Source of the DNA: Candidatus Zhuqueibacterota bacterium
Lineage (GTDB): Bacteria > Zhuqueibacterota > Zhuqueibacteria > Zhuqueibacterales > Zhuqueibacteraceae
Assembly (NCBI GenBank): GCA_022616415.1
Contig: JAKEEU010000405.1
Location: forward strand, 62,001 to 126,000
Reading direction: 5' to 3'
DNA: 64,000 nucleotides
Shown: positions 7,236 to 15,627 of the stretch, one piece after another
Layout of the letters: every line of letters begins with the position of its first letter
How positions within the stretch are numbered: the first letter of the stretch is position 1
The notes under the pieces: generated by a model
What the model was told of the DNA's origin: nothing
The model's input: the letters and a program-made list of their open reading frames with translations, nothing else
Database searches by the model: none
Translations under genes and position numbers: made by a program

Positions 7236-9044
7236 ATGTCAAGCAATGGCTTTCTGAAAGAATATCAGCAAACCAAAATCCAATTGGGCGAACAGTTTGC
7301 GTTGATGCAGTTAGCTTTAGCAGCAAACGGCACCACGCGCCTGCAACAATATTGCGGCAGCCTGCATGAAAGGCTGGCGGCCAACCAGTTCAATCTGGTG
7401 GTCATGGGCCAATTCAAGCGCGGCAAGAGCACGTTGATCAACGCGCTGCTCGGCGGCGAGCTGTTGCCCACCGCGGTGGTGCCGCTGACTTCTGTGGTGA
7501 CCATCGTGAGATTCGGTGAATCACCGCGCGGCCTCGTTTATTTTCATGATGGCCGCCGGCAGGAAATCCAATTGCCAACCATCGCCGATTACAAGACGGA
7601 ACGCAAAAACCCGAAAAACGAAAAGCAAGTCGAGCGCGTCGAAATCGAATATCCCGCCGAGTTTTTGCGTGACGGCGTTCGATTGATCGATACGCCGGGT
7701 GTCGGCTCCGTCTTCGGCCACAACACCGATACCGCTTATGAATTTCTGCCGCAAGCGGATGCGGTGCTTTTTCTCGTCACCGCCGATCCGCCGATCAGCG
7801 AGACCGAGCTGCAATTTCTTGCAGACGTGCGCGAGCACGCCGGCAAAATTTTCTTCGTTAAAAATAAAATTGATCATCTGTCGCCGGAGGATTTGACGGA
7901 ATCGCTCGCGTTCACGCGCGAGGTGCTGGCGAAAGATCTGCAAGTTGAGCCGGCGGCGATCAAGCTTTTTCCGCTCTCTGCCAAATGGGCGCTTGCCGGG
8001 CGTTTGCACAACGACGCCGGGCAGCTTGCCAAAAGCCGGCTGCGCGAAATCGAACGCACGCTGGGCGAATTTCTCGCGCATGAAAAAGGCGCGCTCTTGC
8101 TGCAAAACACGGCGCGTCGCGCGCACCGCCTGCTGAAAGAGGCCGCCGGTTTGCTGGAGCTTGAGGGCAAAGCCATCGCGACACCGCAGGCCGAGCTGGC
8201 GAAAAAAATCGCCGCGTTTCAGCAACATCAGAACGAGATCCAGCAGCAGCAAGCGGCTCTCGAAGATTTGCTGAAAGGCGGCGGCCGCCGCATTCTCGAA
8301 AATTACGACGACGAGGTGGTGCGGCTCAAAAAGGAAAGATTGCCGGAGCTTGCTGCCAAGCTTCGCGCTCGTTTCGGGCAACAGACTGAAAGCAGCCCCA
8401 AAAAGTTGAGCGCAGCCATGGAACAGGCGTTGCGCGAAGAGCTCGACGCGTTTTTCCTGCCGTGGCGCAAACAGCAGGAGGAAAAAGTCGATCGCGAGTT
8501 CGTGGCTTTGGCGGACCGGCTGGCGGCGCAGGCCAATAACGCGATTGATCACATTTACCAAATTGCCGGCGCGCTTTTCGATCTCCATCTCGAGCGCTAT
8601 GAGCGCGAGGAGCGTTTGGCAGACGAAAGATATTTCTATTTCAAGTATGACCTGCCGGCTTCCGCGCTCGATGATTTTGAAAATCTTTTCACTTACACAC
8701 TGGCGGCGTTGGTGACCAAGAAAATCATCCTCAACAAGACGCTGGCGCGCTTGCCGGAGTTGTTTGACCGCCAGTGCGGCCGGGTGCGCGCGGATTTGTT
8801 CGATCGCTGGCGCGAAAGCAGCTTCGCCTTGCAAAGCCGCTTGAGCGACCGCATGGACGAGGCCTTTCGCGAAATACAATCGCTGGTCGAACGGGCGCGG
8901 CAACAACACGATGCCAGCGCCGGCGAAACCGCCGGCCGCTTGCAAGAATTGCAACAACGCCGGCAACAGTTGGCGATGATCGAAGAAAAACTATTACAGT
9001 TCAACCGCGATGGCTTTGCTGAAGCGGAAATCACAGTCGCCTGA
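7236..9044 (+). CDS. Dynamin-like GTPase under fluoride riboswitch control
   Basis: 602 residues. The dynamin-type G domain shows GQFKRGKSTLINALLG (P-loop, about residues 51-66), the switch threonine region PLTSVV, IDTPGVGSV (about 151) and KNKID (about 210). The C-terminal two thirds is long, charged and helical, with coiled-coil stretches (AAFQQHQNEIQQQQAALEDL), like the stalk of bacterial dynamins. A hydrophobic patch near FTYTLAALVTKKIILNK may touch membrane. Such proteins remodel or seal membranes. The two tandem fluoride riboswitches directly upstream suggest a role in protecting membranes under fluoride stress, which is an inference. Confidence 0.88.
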   Translation: MSSNGFLKEYQQTKIQLGEQFALMQLALAANGTTRLQQYCGSLHERLAANQFNLVVMGQFKRGKSTLINALLGGELLPTAVVPLTSVVTIVRFGESPRGLVYFHDGRRQEIQLPTIADYKTERKNPKNEKQVERVEIEYPAEFLRDGVRLIDTPGVGSVFGHNTDTAYEFLPQADAVLFLVTADPPISETELQFLADVREHAGKIFFVKNKIDHLSPEDLTESLAFTREVLAKDLQVEPAAIKLFPLSAKWALAGRLHNDAGQLAKSRLREIERTLGEFLAHEKGALLLQNTARRAHRLLKEAAGLLELEGKAIATPQAELAKKIAAFQQHQNEIQQQQAALEDLLKGGGRRILENYDDEVVRLKKERLPELAAKLRARFGQQTESSPKKLSAAMEQALREELDAFFLPWRKQQEEKVDREFVALADRLAAQANNAIDHIYQIAGALFDLHLERYEREERLADERYFYFKYDLPASALDDFENLFTYTLAALVTKKIILNKTLARLPELFDRQCGRVRADLFDRWRESSFALQSRLSDRMDEAFREIQSLVERARQQHDASAGETAGRLQELQQRRQQLAMIEEKLLQFNRDGFAEAEITVA

Positions 9045-9086
9045 GAAGTTCATCGGCTACTACGAGTTCATCGACGCGCTTTGTTT

Positions 9087-9158
9087 GTAGTGGCGTCTTC
9101 AGGCGCTGTCCTTTCATTCCAGGCCGGCCCCTAAAGGGGCACTACAAACTTTTTTCAA
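9087..9158 (+). terminator. Inverted repeat and terminator-like structure after the GTPase
   Basis: TTTGTAGTG (from 9087) and CACTACAAA (to about 9149) form a 9-bp inverted repeat enclosing a second hairpin, GCCCC-TAAA-GGGGC, followed by CTTTTTTC. It probably ends the GTPase transcript just before the third riboswitch, or is a copy of an intergenic palindromic repeat used as terminator. Confidence 0.55.
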
Positions 9159-9159
9159 C

Positions 9160-9248
9160 CGGTGATGGAGTCCACCAACGGCTGCCCTGCAGGATGGGAC
9201 TAATGACTCCTGCTTCGACGCTCTATTCACCTTCTGTGGAGATTATTC
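9160..9248 (+). promoter_or_regulatory. Fluoride riboswitch 3, probable translational control
   Basis: GGTG-ATGGAGTC-CACC, a second helix of GCCC/GGG type, and TAATGACTCCTGC reproduce the fluoride aptamer with compensating changes in the first stem (GGTG/CACC). No T run follows. Instead CTCC of the pseudoknot strand (9207-9210) is complementary to GGAG at 9238-9241, the ribosome-binding site of ATG 9249. With fluoride bound, CTCC would be held in the pseudoknot and the ribosome site freed. Confidence 0.85.
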
Positions 9249-10414
9249 ATGGACGAACAACTGCTTTCCGTTATTCTCTGGATACTGATTCTTTGGCCAG
9301 CGTGGTTTCCGTGGAATTCGGCCTGTCCGTCGCGATCATCGAAATCTCGCTCGGCGTCATCGGCGGAAATTTTCTCGGCTTGCATCCGACGCCGTGGATC
9401 ACGTTCTTTGCCGGCTTCGGCGGCATTTTGCTCACCTTTCTTGCCGGCGCCGAAGTCGATACGCAGGTGATGCGAGAGAAATTCAAAGAAAGCTTTCTCA
9501 TCGGAATCGCTTCTTTTCTCGCGCCGTTTCTCGGCGCGATGGCGTATTGTTATTACGTGTTGGATTGGACGCCCGAGGCCGCCAGAATCGCCGGCGTGGC
9601 GCTCTCCACCACATCGCTGGCGGTAGTCTATGCGGTGTTGGTTGAAACCGGCCTCACCGAAACCAAGATCGGCAAGATCATCATGGCCTCGTGCTTCATC
9701 ACCGACATGGGCACGGCGTTGGCGTTGAGCCTGCTGTTCATCGAATTCAATTGGTTCACTTTGGTTTTCTTGTTGGTCTCGGCGGCAATCATCGCGGTTG
9801 CGCCGCGCCTCGCGCCGAAAATCTTTCAGCGCTACGGCGAGCGCGTGATCGAGCCGGAAATCAAATTTTTGTTTTTGATTCTCATCATCTTCATGGCGCT
9901 GGCCAGGCTCGGCGCGAGCCACGCCATTCTGCCCGCCTTTGTATTTGGCTTGGTGCTCAGCAAAATGTTCAGCGCCAATCGTCTCTTGCAACGCCGGCTG
10001 CGTGTTGTGGCGTTTGCTTTTATCACGCCGTTCTTTTTCATTAACGGCGGCATGAACGTGTCGCTCAAGCTGTTGTTGGCGAATTTCGGTTTGCTGATGC
10101 AGTTGCTGTTGGTCAAACAAGTCACCAAAATTTTCGGCACTTACCCATTTGCCAAAAAGTACGTGCCCAAAGACGCCATGTACACGACGCTGCTGATGAG
10201 CACCGGTCTCACGATGGGCACGATTTCCTCGGTGTTCGGATTGCAAGCCGGTTATATCACGCAGGCCCAATTCTCCGTGCTCGTTGCCGTCGTGGTGCTC
10301 AGCGCCATCATTCCGACCGTGATCGCACAGCGGTGGTTTCATCCCAAGACGGAATTCATGGAACCCGAAGAAATTAAACAACCGGTTGCCATGTTGAACA
10401 ATAATGGTAATTAA
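9249..10414 (+). CDS. CPA2/Kef-type cation-proton antiporter, apparent frameshift near 9290
   Basis: Membrane protein of about 390 residues with some 12 helices. It resembles the KefB/NapA-type exchanger domain (TFLAGAEVDTQVMREKF; ALSTTSLAVVYAVLVETG; ASCFITDMGTALAL). No C-terminal TrkA-N domain is present. The best start is ATG 9249, with GGAG eight bases upstream and a hydrophobic first helix (QLLSVILWILIL). The body is in frame +2, so one base seems lost between about 9285 and 9300. The alternative ATG at 9194 lies inside the riboswitch and is not credible. Sodium/proton antiporters are known members of fluoride regulons. A 11-base gap leads into the stress-protein gene. Confidence 0.8.
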
Positions 10415-10425
10415 CGGAGCGAATC

Positions 10426-10848
10426 ATGTTCAAAAAAATTTTGATTGCCTACGATGGTTCTGACGCCTCCAAGCGAGCGTTGGAAGCGGCCATCGATCTA
10501 ACTAAAAAGTACGACGCCTATTTCGAGATTCTTTCGGTCATCGAAGAATTGCCGAAATATGCCGCCACCGTCGGCGAGGTGAAAGAGATTCAGCTCGAAG
10601 CGCAAAAGCATTATCATCAACTGCAGCAAGAAGCCATCACCAAAGCCGCCGAGATCGGCGTCGCGCTGGTGGATAAAGTGATGCCCGGCCACGAGGTCGA
10701 TGCCATCGTCGGCTACGCTGAGAAGCATCAGTTTGATTTGCTCGTCATCGGTCGCCACGGCCATTCCGCCATCCGCAAAAAACATCCCGGCAGCACTTCG
10801 AGTCATATCGTCACGCACGCGACGTGCACGGTTTTGGTTGTGGCGTGA
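10426..10848 (+). CDS. Universal stress protein, ATP-binding type
   Basis: 140 residues, a single Usp domain. It opens with KKILIAYDGSDASKRAL and ends with GRHG, nine residues, then GS (GRHGHSAIRKKHPGS), the exact ATP-binding G2xG9xGS/T pattern. GGAG six bases before the ATG supports the start. It lies 11 bases behind the antiporter and should be on the same fluoride-controlled transcript. Usp genes are recurrent partners of fluoride riboswitches. Probable role: cytosolic stress signalling or regulation of the antiporter. Confidence 0.88.
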   Translation: MFKKILIAYDGSDASKRALEAAIDLTKKYDAYFEILSVIEELPKYAATVGEVKEIQLEAQKHYHQLQQEAITKAAEIGVALVDKVMPGHEVDAIVGYAEKHQFDLLVIGRHGHSAIRKKHPGSTSSHIVTHATCTVLVVA

Positions 10849-10895
10849 GAAGACTATGAAATCTTCTTTGCCCGGATATTGGCCGAAGTTTCTGG

Positions 10896-11399
10896 TTATG
10901 GTTTGGAGATGGGGGAATCAGGAAGGCAGGCGCAATCGCTCGCGCATTTCTTTTCATTGCGGCGAATCCACCCGTAACCGAATCTAATGGAAAAAAGGGT
11001 GACGGCAAGGGTCAACCACTTTGCCAATGGAGCGAACGTCGCGCCGAAAATGCCGGCATAAACGGCCAGCATGGGCGAGCCGCAGCAGCCGACGAGAAAG
11101 CATCCGAACGCCGCCATGAAAGTGCTGAAGCTGCTCGCGCCTACCACGGTCGCGAGTTTCATTCGAGTTTGCAAAAACGTTCGCCGCAGAACGTATGCAG
11201 CAAAAGCGAAAGAGCACGCGACGGAGAGGCCAATGATATATTCGGAATCAGCATAATATTTCTCAAACAGATCGACAAGCGAGAGCGCCGGCGCGTCTGC
11301 CCAAGCCATACGAGCTGAATGAAGGCGCCATGCGATAAAACCGAAATGCGCCGCAAGGCCGGCGGTGAAACCAAGAAAGGTGGAAGCCAAATTTTTCAT
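10896..11399 (-). CDS. Membrane protein with GCCGSP motif, unknown function
   Basis: 167 residues with about four membrane segments. The third carries FGCFLVGCCGSPMLAVY, three cysteines plus a proline in a helix, reminiscent of metal- or thiol-handling membrane proteins (MerT- or CcdA-like), though I cannot assign a family. The C-terminus has CASDCACL, another cysteine cluster. It is the last gene of the CsoR-led operon, six bases after the MtrA-like gene. A role in moving a soft metal or a reduced thiol partner is inferred only from cysteines and context. Confidence 0.6.
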   Translation of the reverse strand: MKNLASTFLGFTAGLAAHFGFIAWRLHSARMAWADAPALSLVDLFEKYYADSEYIIGLSVACSFAFAAYVLRRTFLQTRMKLATVVGASSFSTFMAAFGCFLVGCCGSPMLAVYAGIFGATFAPLAKWLTLAVTLFSIRFGYGWIRRNEKKCASDCACLPDSPISKP

Positions 11400-11405
11400 T
11401 TTAAA

Positions 11406-12605
11406 TTATGCCTTGTCTTGTATGTATTCATAACCATCCTGTTGCAGCGAAAACTCGGCACGAGCCAACTCGCGGCCCAAATAGGCAGCATGATCAAGTC
11501 GTGTCGCCAGTTCTCGGTTGATGATGGTGTTGCACAAATCGGCGGCGTTGTTGCCAACAAGGCGATGTTGCAACACGCCATCGTTGCGGTAATGCTCAAC
11601 CAAAATCTCGCCGCGCTCATGCAGGGGCAGAATAATGAAATAGCCGTTTTTGTCCAATTGCAGTTTTGGCAATGGTTCGGCGCGAATAATCTCTGCTTTC
11701 TGCGCTTCGGGTGCAAATCCGGAAAAAGCGGGAAGGCGGCGAGCTGCGCAATTTTCCACTTCCTCGGCAATTCGTGAGACGTCTTCGCAGCCGATGAGAT
11801 CGATCAACTCGACTTGCCGGCGAAAACGTTCAACCTCGTCAAAGCTGGCATTTTTAAAAACCGGCCGTTTACCCGACGACCCGATAACTCGCTGTTGCGC
11901 GGTGATGCCGTTTTTCTTCAGGGCAAGAAACGTGTGTCCGGCCAAATGACCATTTAAAGTCGAGGCGCCGGATTCCTGGCCGCACACAATCAGAAACCGA
12001 ATTGCCGGATTGGCAATGATGTTCTTCACCACCTTTTCAATACCGATATTTTCCGTGCAAGTGCGGCCAATGATGGCAACATTTTTCAAGCCGATAGTGC
12101 GTTTGAATTGACGAGGCAGTTCTTCAGAAGCCAACGTCGTAATCGCAACTGCCGCAACGGGATTTCCAACAATATATTCGCCGGATTCCGGCGGCCATTC
12201 CGATTTGAGAGTTTCGCTCTTTGTTTTTTTTAACGAAGTGCCGCAGCCGCAATTATGCTCATGACAGGCATTGCCAGTTGACGAAATTTGAACCGGATTT
12301 GTAGCGTGAAGATGAAGCGGCAACACCGGCGTGGCGGCTTCGGCCTCATCCAGCTCGTACAATGCATTCGACACGTCAACCGGATAGCATGGATTGCAGC
12401 CAATGCAATCGTGCGTGACGGAGATTTTGGCCTCCAGCACGCCAATCTTTTCAACCAAATTACCGGCGTTTTGCTTTTCGGCAACGGCGCGAAATTCTTT
12501 CACCGTGTCAGCGAAGCACTTGCAACCTTCGCATTTTGGAATGCTATGGATACGCTGCAATTCTTCGGCGAGTGTGCCGAGCAACTCATTATTTTTTTGT
12601 TCCAT
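11406..12605 (-). CDS. MtrA-like corrinoid-type protein with N-terminal CxxC domain and C-terminal DUF4346-like domain
   Basis: 399 residues. The middle, from WPPESGEYIVGNPVAAVAIT to LIGCEDVSRI, resembles tetrahydromethanopterin S-methyltransferase subunit A (MtrA), whose archaeal form binds a corrinoid and carries a methyl group. Bacterial copies have no settled function. The N-terminus has CEGCKC and CIGCNPC plus a His/Cys-rich linker (HEHNCGCG), all suited to metal binding. The C-terminus (LQLDKNGYFIILP) resembles DUF4346. ATG 12605 has GAGGAG eight bases upstream; the TTG at 12611 is less likely. It overlaps the lipoprotein gene and is controlled by a CsoR-type repressor, which hints at metal-linked methyl transfer. 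Confidence 0.7.
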   Translation of the reverse strand: MEQKNNELLGTLAEELQRIHSIPKCEGCKCFADTVKEFRAVAEKQNAGNLVEKIGVLEAKISVTHDCIGCNPCYPVDVSNALYELDEAEAATPVLPLHLHATNPVQISSTGNACHEHNCGCGTSLKKTKSETLKSEWPPESGEYIVGNPVAAVAITTLASEELPRQFKRTIGLKNVAIIGRTCTENIGIEKVVKNIIANPAIRFLIVCGQESGASTLNGHLAGHTFLALKKNGITAQQRVIGSSGKRPVFKNASFDEVERFRRQVELIDLIGCEDVSRIAEEVENCAARRLPAFSGFAPEAQKAEIIRAEPLPKLQLDKNGYFIILPLHERGEILVEHYRNDGVLQHRLVGNNAADLCNTIINRELATRLDHAAYLGRELARAEFSLQQDGYEYIQDKA

Positions 12606-12996
12606 TGCCAAATCTCCTCATGCCGGTAGCGATAAATGCAAATTTGCCGTTCTCCGCGTGAATGGCGCCTTCAACGATGACGCTGTCGCCGATGGCGGGA
12701 GCAGCGCTACTCATCCGCACCGGCAATTCAAATTCGGCGCAATCGGTGAGGCCGCATTTGGCAAACTCTTCGTCGCTGATGAGCATGAAAACGTTCGGCG
12801 CTTTGCCGTGCCGGCTCACCACGCCGCGCACGGAAACAGGCTGGTTTAAAAAATTCTTCGGCGATTGCATCAATGTTTCAACGCTCGTTTGAACAGGAAT
12901 CGAATTTGGCTTCGACTTCGTCTCATCGCGGCGTGGATTATCGCAGCCAACGAGCGCAATCGTAAAAAGGAAAAGAGCGATTGATTTCATCATCAT
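12589..12996 (-). CDS. OB-fold-like lipoprotein
   Basis: About 135 residues. The N-terminus KSIALFLFTIALVGC is a lipoprotein signal (lipobox LVGC). The rest, from SVETLMQSPKNFLNQPVSVRG to VIVEGAIHAENG, has the layout of a bacterial OB-fold (tRNA_anti-like/YgiW-like) domain, a small periplasmic binding module. Two cysteines (KCGLTDC) could bind metal. It starts 11 bases after the CsoR-like stop and overlaps the next gene by 17 bases at its end, so it is translationally linked. Function unknown. Confidence 0.65.
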   Translation of the reverse strand: MMMKSIALFLFTIALVGCDNPRRDETKSKPNSIPVQTSVETLMQSPKNFLNQPVSVRGVVSRHGKAPNVFMLISDEEFAKCGLTDCAEFELPVRMSSAAPAIGDSVIVEGAIHAENGKFAFIATGMRRFGNGTKK

Positions 12997-13006
12997 CGGC
13001 CTTTCA

Positions 13007-13390
13007 TCACCGTCGTTTTCGGGTTGTGGTTTTGACAGGAGATTTTGATTCAGTTATGCTGCCGTCAATTTGCCTCAGCAATTCTATAACGTCTTTGAGA
13101 TCGAACTTTGAAAACTCGCGCTTGAGGAGATTGAGCCGGTCACAATCGTCACATTCGCCCGGACATGCTTCAAGACCGGCCACGAGCGCGGCCGCCAACT
13201 GCTTTTTCAATTGCTCATCCAGCACGACGTAAATGGCTTGATGCAACGCCGACTCGACCGCTTTTAATTGCTGGAAGATTTCAGCGATTGGCCGGCCGCT
13301 CTCCAGCATCTGCTCAACACCGCTGATCTGCCCTTTGATGCGATGCAGGCGTTTGAGTACTGCTTTCTTTTCGGTTTGACTCAGTGTCAT
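13007..13390 (-). CDS. CsoR/FrmR-family metal-responsive repressor, atypical ligands
   Basis: 127 residues of the all-helical DUF156 family: KKAVLKRLHRIKGQISGVEQML is the diagnostic first helix. Members bind DNA as tetramers and release it on copper, nickel, cobalt, formaldehyde or sulfide. Here the usual cysteine after the first helix is replaced (SGRPIAEIF), so it is not a standard CsoR or FrmR. A cysteine cluster, CPGECDDC, sits instead further on. It is the first gene of a four-gene minus-strand operon and probably regulates the promoter at 13455-13485. Confidence 0.85.
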   Translation of the reverse strand: MTLSQTEKKAVLKRLHRIKGQISGVEQMLESGRPIAEIFQQLKAVESALHQAIYVVLDEQLKKQLAAALVAGLEACPGECDDCDRLNLLKREFSKFDLKDVIELLRQIDGSITESKSPVKTTTRKRR

Positions 13391-13454
13391 GGGTTTTTCT
13401 CAGTTCCATTTATCGATAGCGTGCAAGGCTTTTTGGAGCTCGCGTATTGATAAT

Positions 13455-13485
13455 AAGATAATTAGAAAAGGGGAGTATTTGTCAA
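13455..13485 (-). promoter_or_regulatory. Promoter of the CsoR operon with GC-rich spacer
   Basis: Read on the minus strand: TTGACA (13485-13480), then a spacer containing AATACTCCCC, then an AT-rich -10 region near 13457-13462. A short C-run inside the spacer is where CsoR/RcnR-type repressors often bind. The following CsoR-like ATG is about 65 bases downstream. Confidence 0.5.
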
Positions 13486-13511
13486 GCTTTTTCATCATGG
13501 GTTAGTCATTT

Positions 13512-13563
13512 GACCGGTTAACCAATTAATCCATCAACCGGTTAACGGGCAAACCCGTTTAAC
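13512..13563. repeat. ACCGGTTAAC direct and inverted repeats
   Basis: ACCGGTTAAC occurs twice, around 13512 and 13537, and the second copy runs into an imperfect hairpin, GTTAACGGG/CCCGTTTAAC. The block sits directly before the MFS start at 13567 and between two divergent operons. It may be an operator or the leader hairpin of the MFS gene. Confidence 0.45.
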
Positions 13564-13566
13564 GTC

Positions 13567-14781
13567 ATGAAAGCAGATACGGAAACTGCCATCAAAAAAT
13601 CCTCCTGGCTCACGCGCAACGTCGTCGCCATCGGCCTCGTTAGTCTGTTCAGCGATTTCGGCCACGAGACGGCGACGACGATTCTGCCGGTATTTTTGGC
13701 AACCCTCGGCGCAGCGCCGTGGGCGCTCGGCGTGATCGAGGGCGTCTCCGATGCGCTGTCGAGTTTCAGCAAATTGTGGTCGGGCTGGTTTTGCGATCGC
13801 AGCGGCAAGCGCAAACCGGTGGCGGTCACCGGCTACGTGCTCACCGGCGTTTTCAAAGCCACGATTGGTTTGGCAACTTCGTGGTGGCACGTGCTGTTCA
13901 GCCGCAGCGCGGCGTGGTTGGGGCGCGGTGCTCGCGCTCCGGCCCGTGACGCGATTCTTGCCGACTCTGTAGAACCGGCGCATTATGGCAAAGCATTTGG
14001 GCTTGATCGCGCGATGGATACGCTCGGCGCGATTCTCGGCCCGCTCGCCGCGATGTTGCTGGTGACGCTGTTGAGTTATCGCCAGATTTTTTTCGTCACC
14101 ATTATTCCCGGTCTGATCGCCGCGGTGCTATTCGCGTTTGGGGTTCGCGCGCGCCGCATTCCACCCAATCACAATTTGCATTTCGCTGCCAGCTTGCGTG
14201 GATTGCCGCCGTCGTTTCGCCGTTTTCTGATTGCAGTGGGATTGTTCGGCATCGGCGATTTTGCGCACACGCTGCTGATTCTGCGCGCCACGCAAATTCT
14301 TGTTGAAACTCATGAAGCGGCCAAAGCGGCGCAATTGGCGATGAGTCTCTACGTTATTCACAACGTCATTTATGCCGCCGCCTCATTGCCGGTGGGCGCA
14401 TTGGGAGATCGTTGGGGCAAAGGCCGCTTGCTCACGCTCGGATATTTGGTTGCGGTGATCATGAATCTCGGCTTTTTATTTTCACCCTCCGGCTATGCGC
14501 CGCTCGCGCTCTTGTTTTGTCTCGGCGGTTTCTTTATCGCCATCGAAGACGCGCTGGAACGCGCGCTGGCGGCGGAGTTATTGCCCGCCGAAATCCACGC
14601 CACTGGTTTCGGCGTGCTGGCCACCGTCAACGGCCTCGGCGATTTTATTTCGAGTGTGTTGGTGGGATTTTTGTGGGCGAAATTTTTTCCGGCAGCAGGA
14701 TTCGCTTACGCGACGGGATTCTGTTTGCTCGGAGCGTTAATGATGTGGCGGACGATTTCAAAAACAAGAGGCGCGTTATGA
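13567..14781 (+). CDS. MFS transporter
   Basis: 404 residues with 12 predicted membrane helices in two halves. The cytoplasmic loop GWFCDRSGKRKP corresponds to the MFS A-motif and recurs in the second half as GALGDRWGKGR. GRGARAPARDAILADS in helix 4-5 is characteristic of a subgroup of uncharacterised exporters. Substrate unknown; the neighbourhood (CsoR operon, arsC) suggests an efflux role. The stop overlaps the start of an enolase remnant, so the original downstream gene has been lost. Confidence 0.85.
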   Translation: MKADTETAIKKSSWLTRNVVAIGLVSLFSDFGHETATTILPVFLATLGAAPWALGVIEGVSDALSSFSKLWSGWFCDRSGKRKPVAVTGYVLTGVFKATIGLATSWWHVLFSRSAAWLGRGARAPARDAILADSVEPAHYGKAFGLDRAMDTLGAILGPLAAMLLVTLLSYRQIFFVTIIPGLIAAVLFAFGVRARRIPPNHNLHFAASLRGLPPSFRRFLIAVGLFGIGDFAHTLLILRATQILVETHEAAKAAQLAMSLYVIHNVIYAAASLPVGALGDRWGKGRLLTLGYLVAVIMNLGFLFSPSGYAPLALLFCLGGFFIAIEDALERALAAELLPAEIHATGFGVLATVNGLGDFISSVLVGFLWAKFFPAAGFAYATGFCLLGALMMWRTISKTRGAL

Positions 14782-15265
14782 AATTACCTGAAGAAGTTGT
14801 GGAGCGAGTGGGTGTGCCAATATCCCATCATTCTGATCGAAGACGGTATGGCCGAGAATGATTGGGAAGGATGGAAAATGCTGACTGCTGAGCTGGGAAA
14901 CAAAATCGAGCTGGTCGGCGATGATCTTTTCTGCACCAATCCTCGCATTTTGGCGCAAGGCATTGAGCAGGGCGTTGCCAACGCCATTCTGATCAAGATG
15001 AACCAAATCGGCACCATCACGGAAACTTTGGAAACAATCGAGCTGGCGCGCCGCGCCAATTACAACTGCTTTGTCTCGCATCGTTCAAGATACGACGCTG
15101 GCAGACTTGACGGTGGCGGTTGGCGCCGGACATTTGAAAACCGGCTCCGGTTGCCGCAGCGAGCGCATCGCCAAATATAACCAGCTTCTTCGCATTGAAG
15201 AAGAGTTGGGAGAACGAGCCAAATTTGCCGGACTCAGCGCCTTCAAACATGCTTCGATGAAATGA
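14782..15265 (+). pseudogene. eno: Enolase 3' fragment, frameshifted
   Basis: Starts in mid-protein with YPIILIEDGMAENDWEGW and runs through VGDDLFCTNP, AILIKMNQIGTITETLE and VSHRS, all late enolase motifs. After SHRS the GETE segment is missing and the frame changes; QDTTLADLTVAVGAGHLKTG and IAKYNQLLRIEEELG continue in frame +2 to 15265. About the last 150 residues are represented, and the first two thirds of the enzyme are gone. Enolase is the classic fluoride-sensitive enzyme and is found under fluoride riboswitches in other bacteria, so this may be debris of a once larger fluoride locus. That link is speculative. Confidence 0.85.
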
Positions 15266-15627
15266 CCTATTTTTGTCCCGGCTGCTGGAAAATCATTCCC
15301 GCCGATGTGAAGATTTGCCCATCTTGCGGGTGCGATTTGGCTGCCGCCGAGGTCCGCAGTTATCCCGAGCGATTGATCGTCGCTTTGCATCACCCAGTAC
15401 CGGAAACACGTACCTTGGCTGCCGAGATTCTCGGAGAGCTACGATACCGCCCGGCGATTGGGCCGCTCCTGGCGCGCGCCCGCGAAGAATTGCAAGAACG
15501 CCCTCCGGACATCCAGTTTTTAGCGGCGCTGTTGCGCTCGGCGCGGGATTGCGGCGCGCCGGCGCATGAGTGGCAGGCGCTACTGGCGCAGTCCAACAGC
15601 CGATTGCTGCGCAAGCTTGTTCAGTGA
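15262..15627 (+). CDS. Zinc-ribbon protein with HEAT-like repeats
   Basis: 121 residues. The N-terminus FCPGCWKIIPADVKICPSCG is a zinc ribbon (CxxC, 13 residues, CxxC). It is followed by two helical HEAT-like repeats (HHPVPETRTLAAEILGELRY, RPAIGPLLARARE). Such proteins act as scaffolds; no enzyme function is visible. Its ATG overlaps the stop of the enolase remnant, and its stop overlaps a GTG start of the next frame (GTGA). This coupling suggests all three were once one operon. Confidence 0.6.
   Translation: MTYFCPGCWKIIPADVKICPSCGCDLAAAEVRSYPERLIVALHHPVPETRTLAAEILGELRYRPAIGPLLARAREELQERPPDIQFLAALLRSARDCGAPAHEWQALLAQSNSRLLRKLVQ

Noticed and set aside
7521..8966. Long antisense frame opposite the dynamin-like gene (481 codons)
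   Set aside because: It is a shadow of GC-rich codon usage; the plus strand has clear GTPase motifs and the antisense product matches nothing.
9194..9248. ATG at 9194 as start of the antiporter
   Set aside because: It lies in the middle of the fluoride riboswitch and would translate the aptamer; ATG 9249 has the ribosome site.
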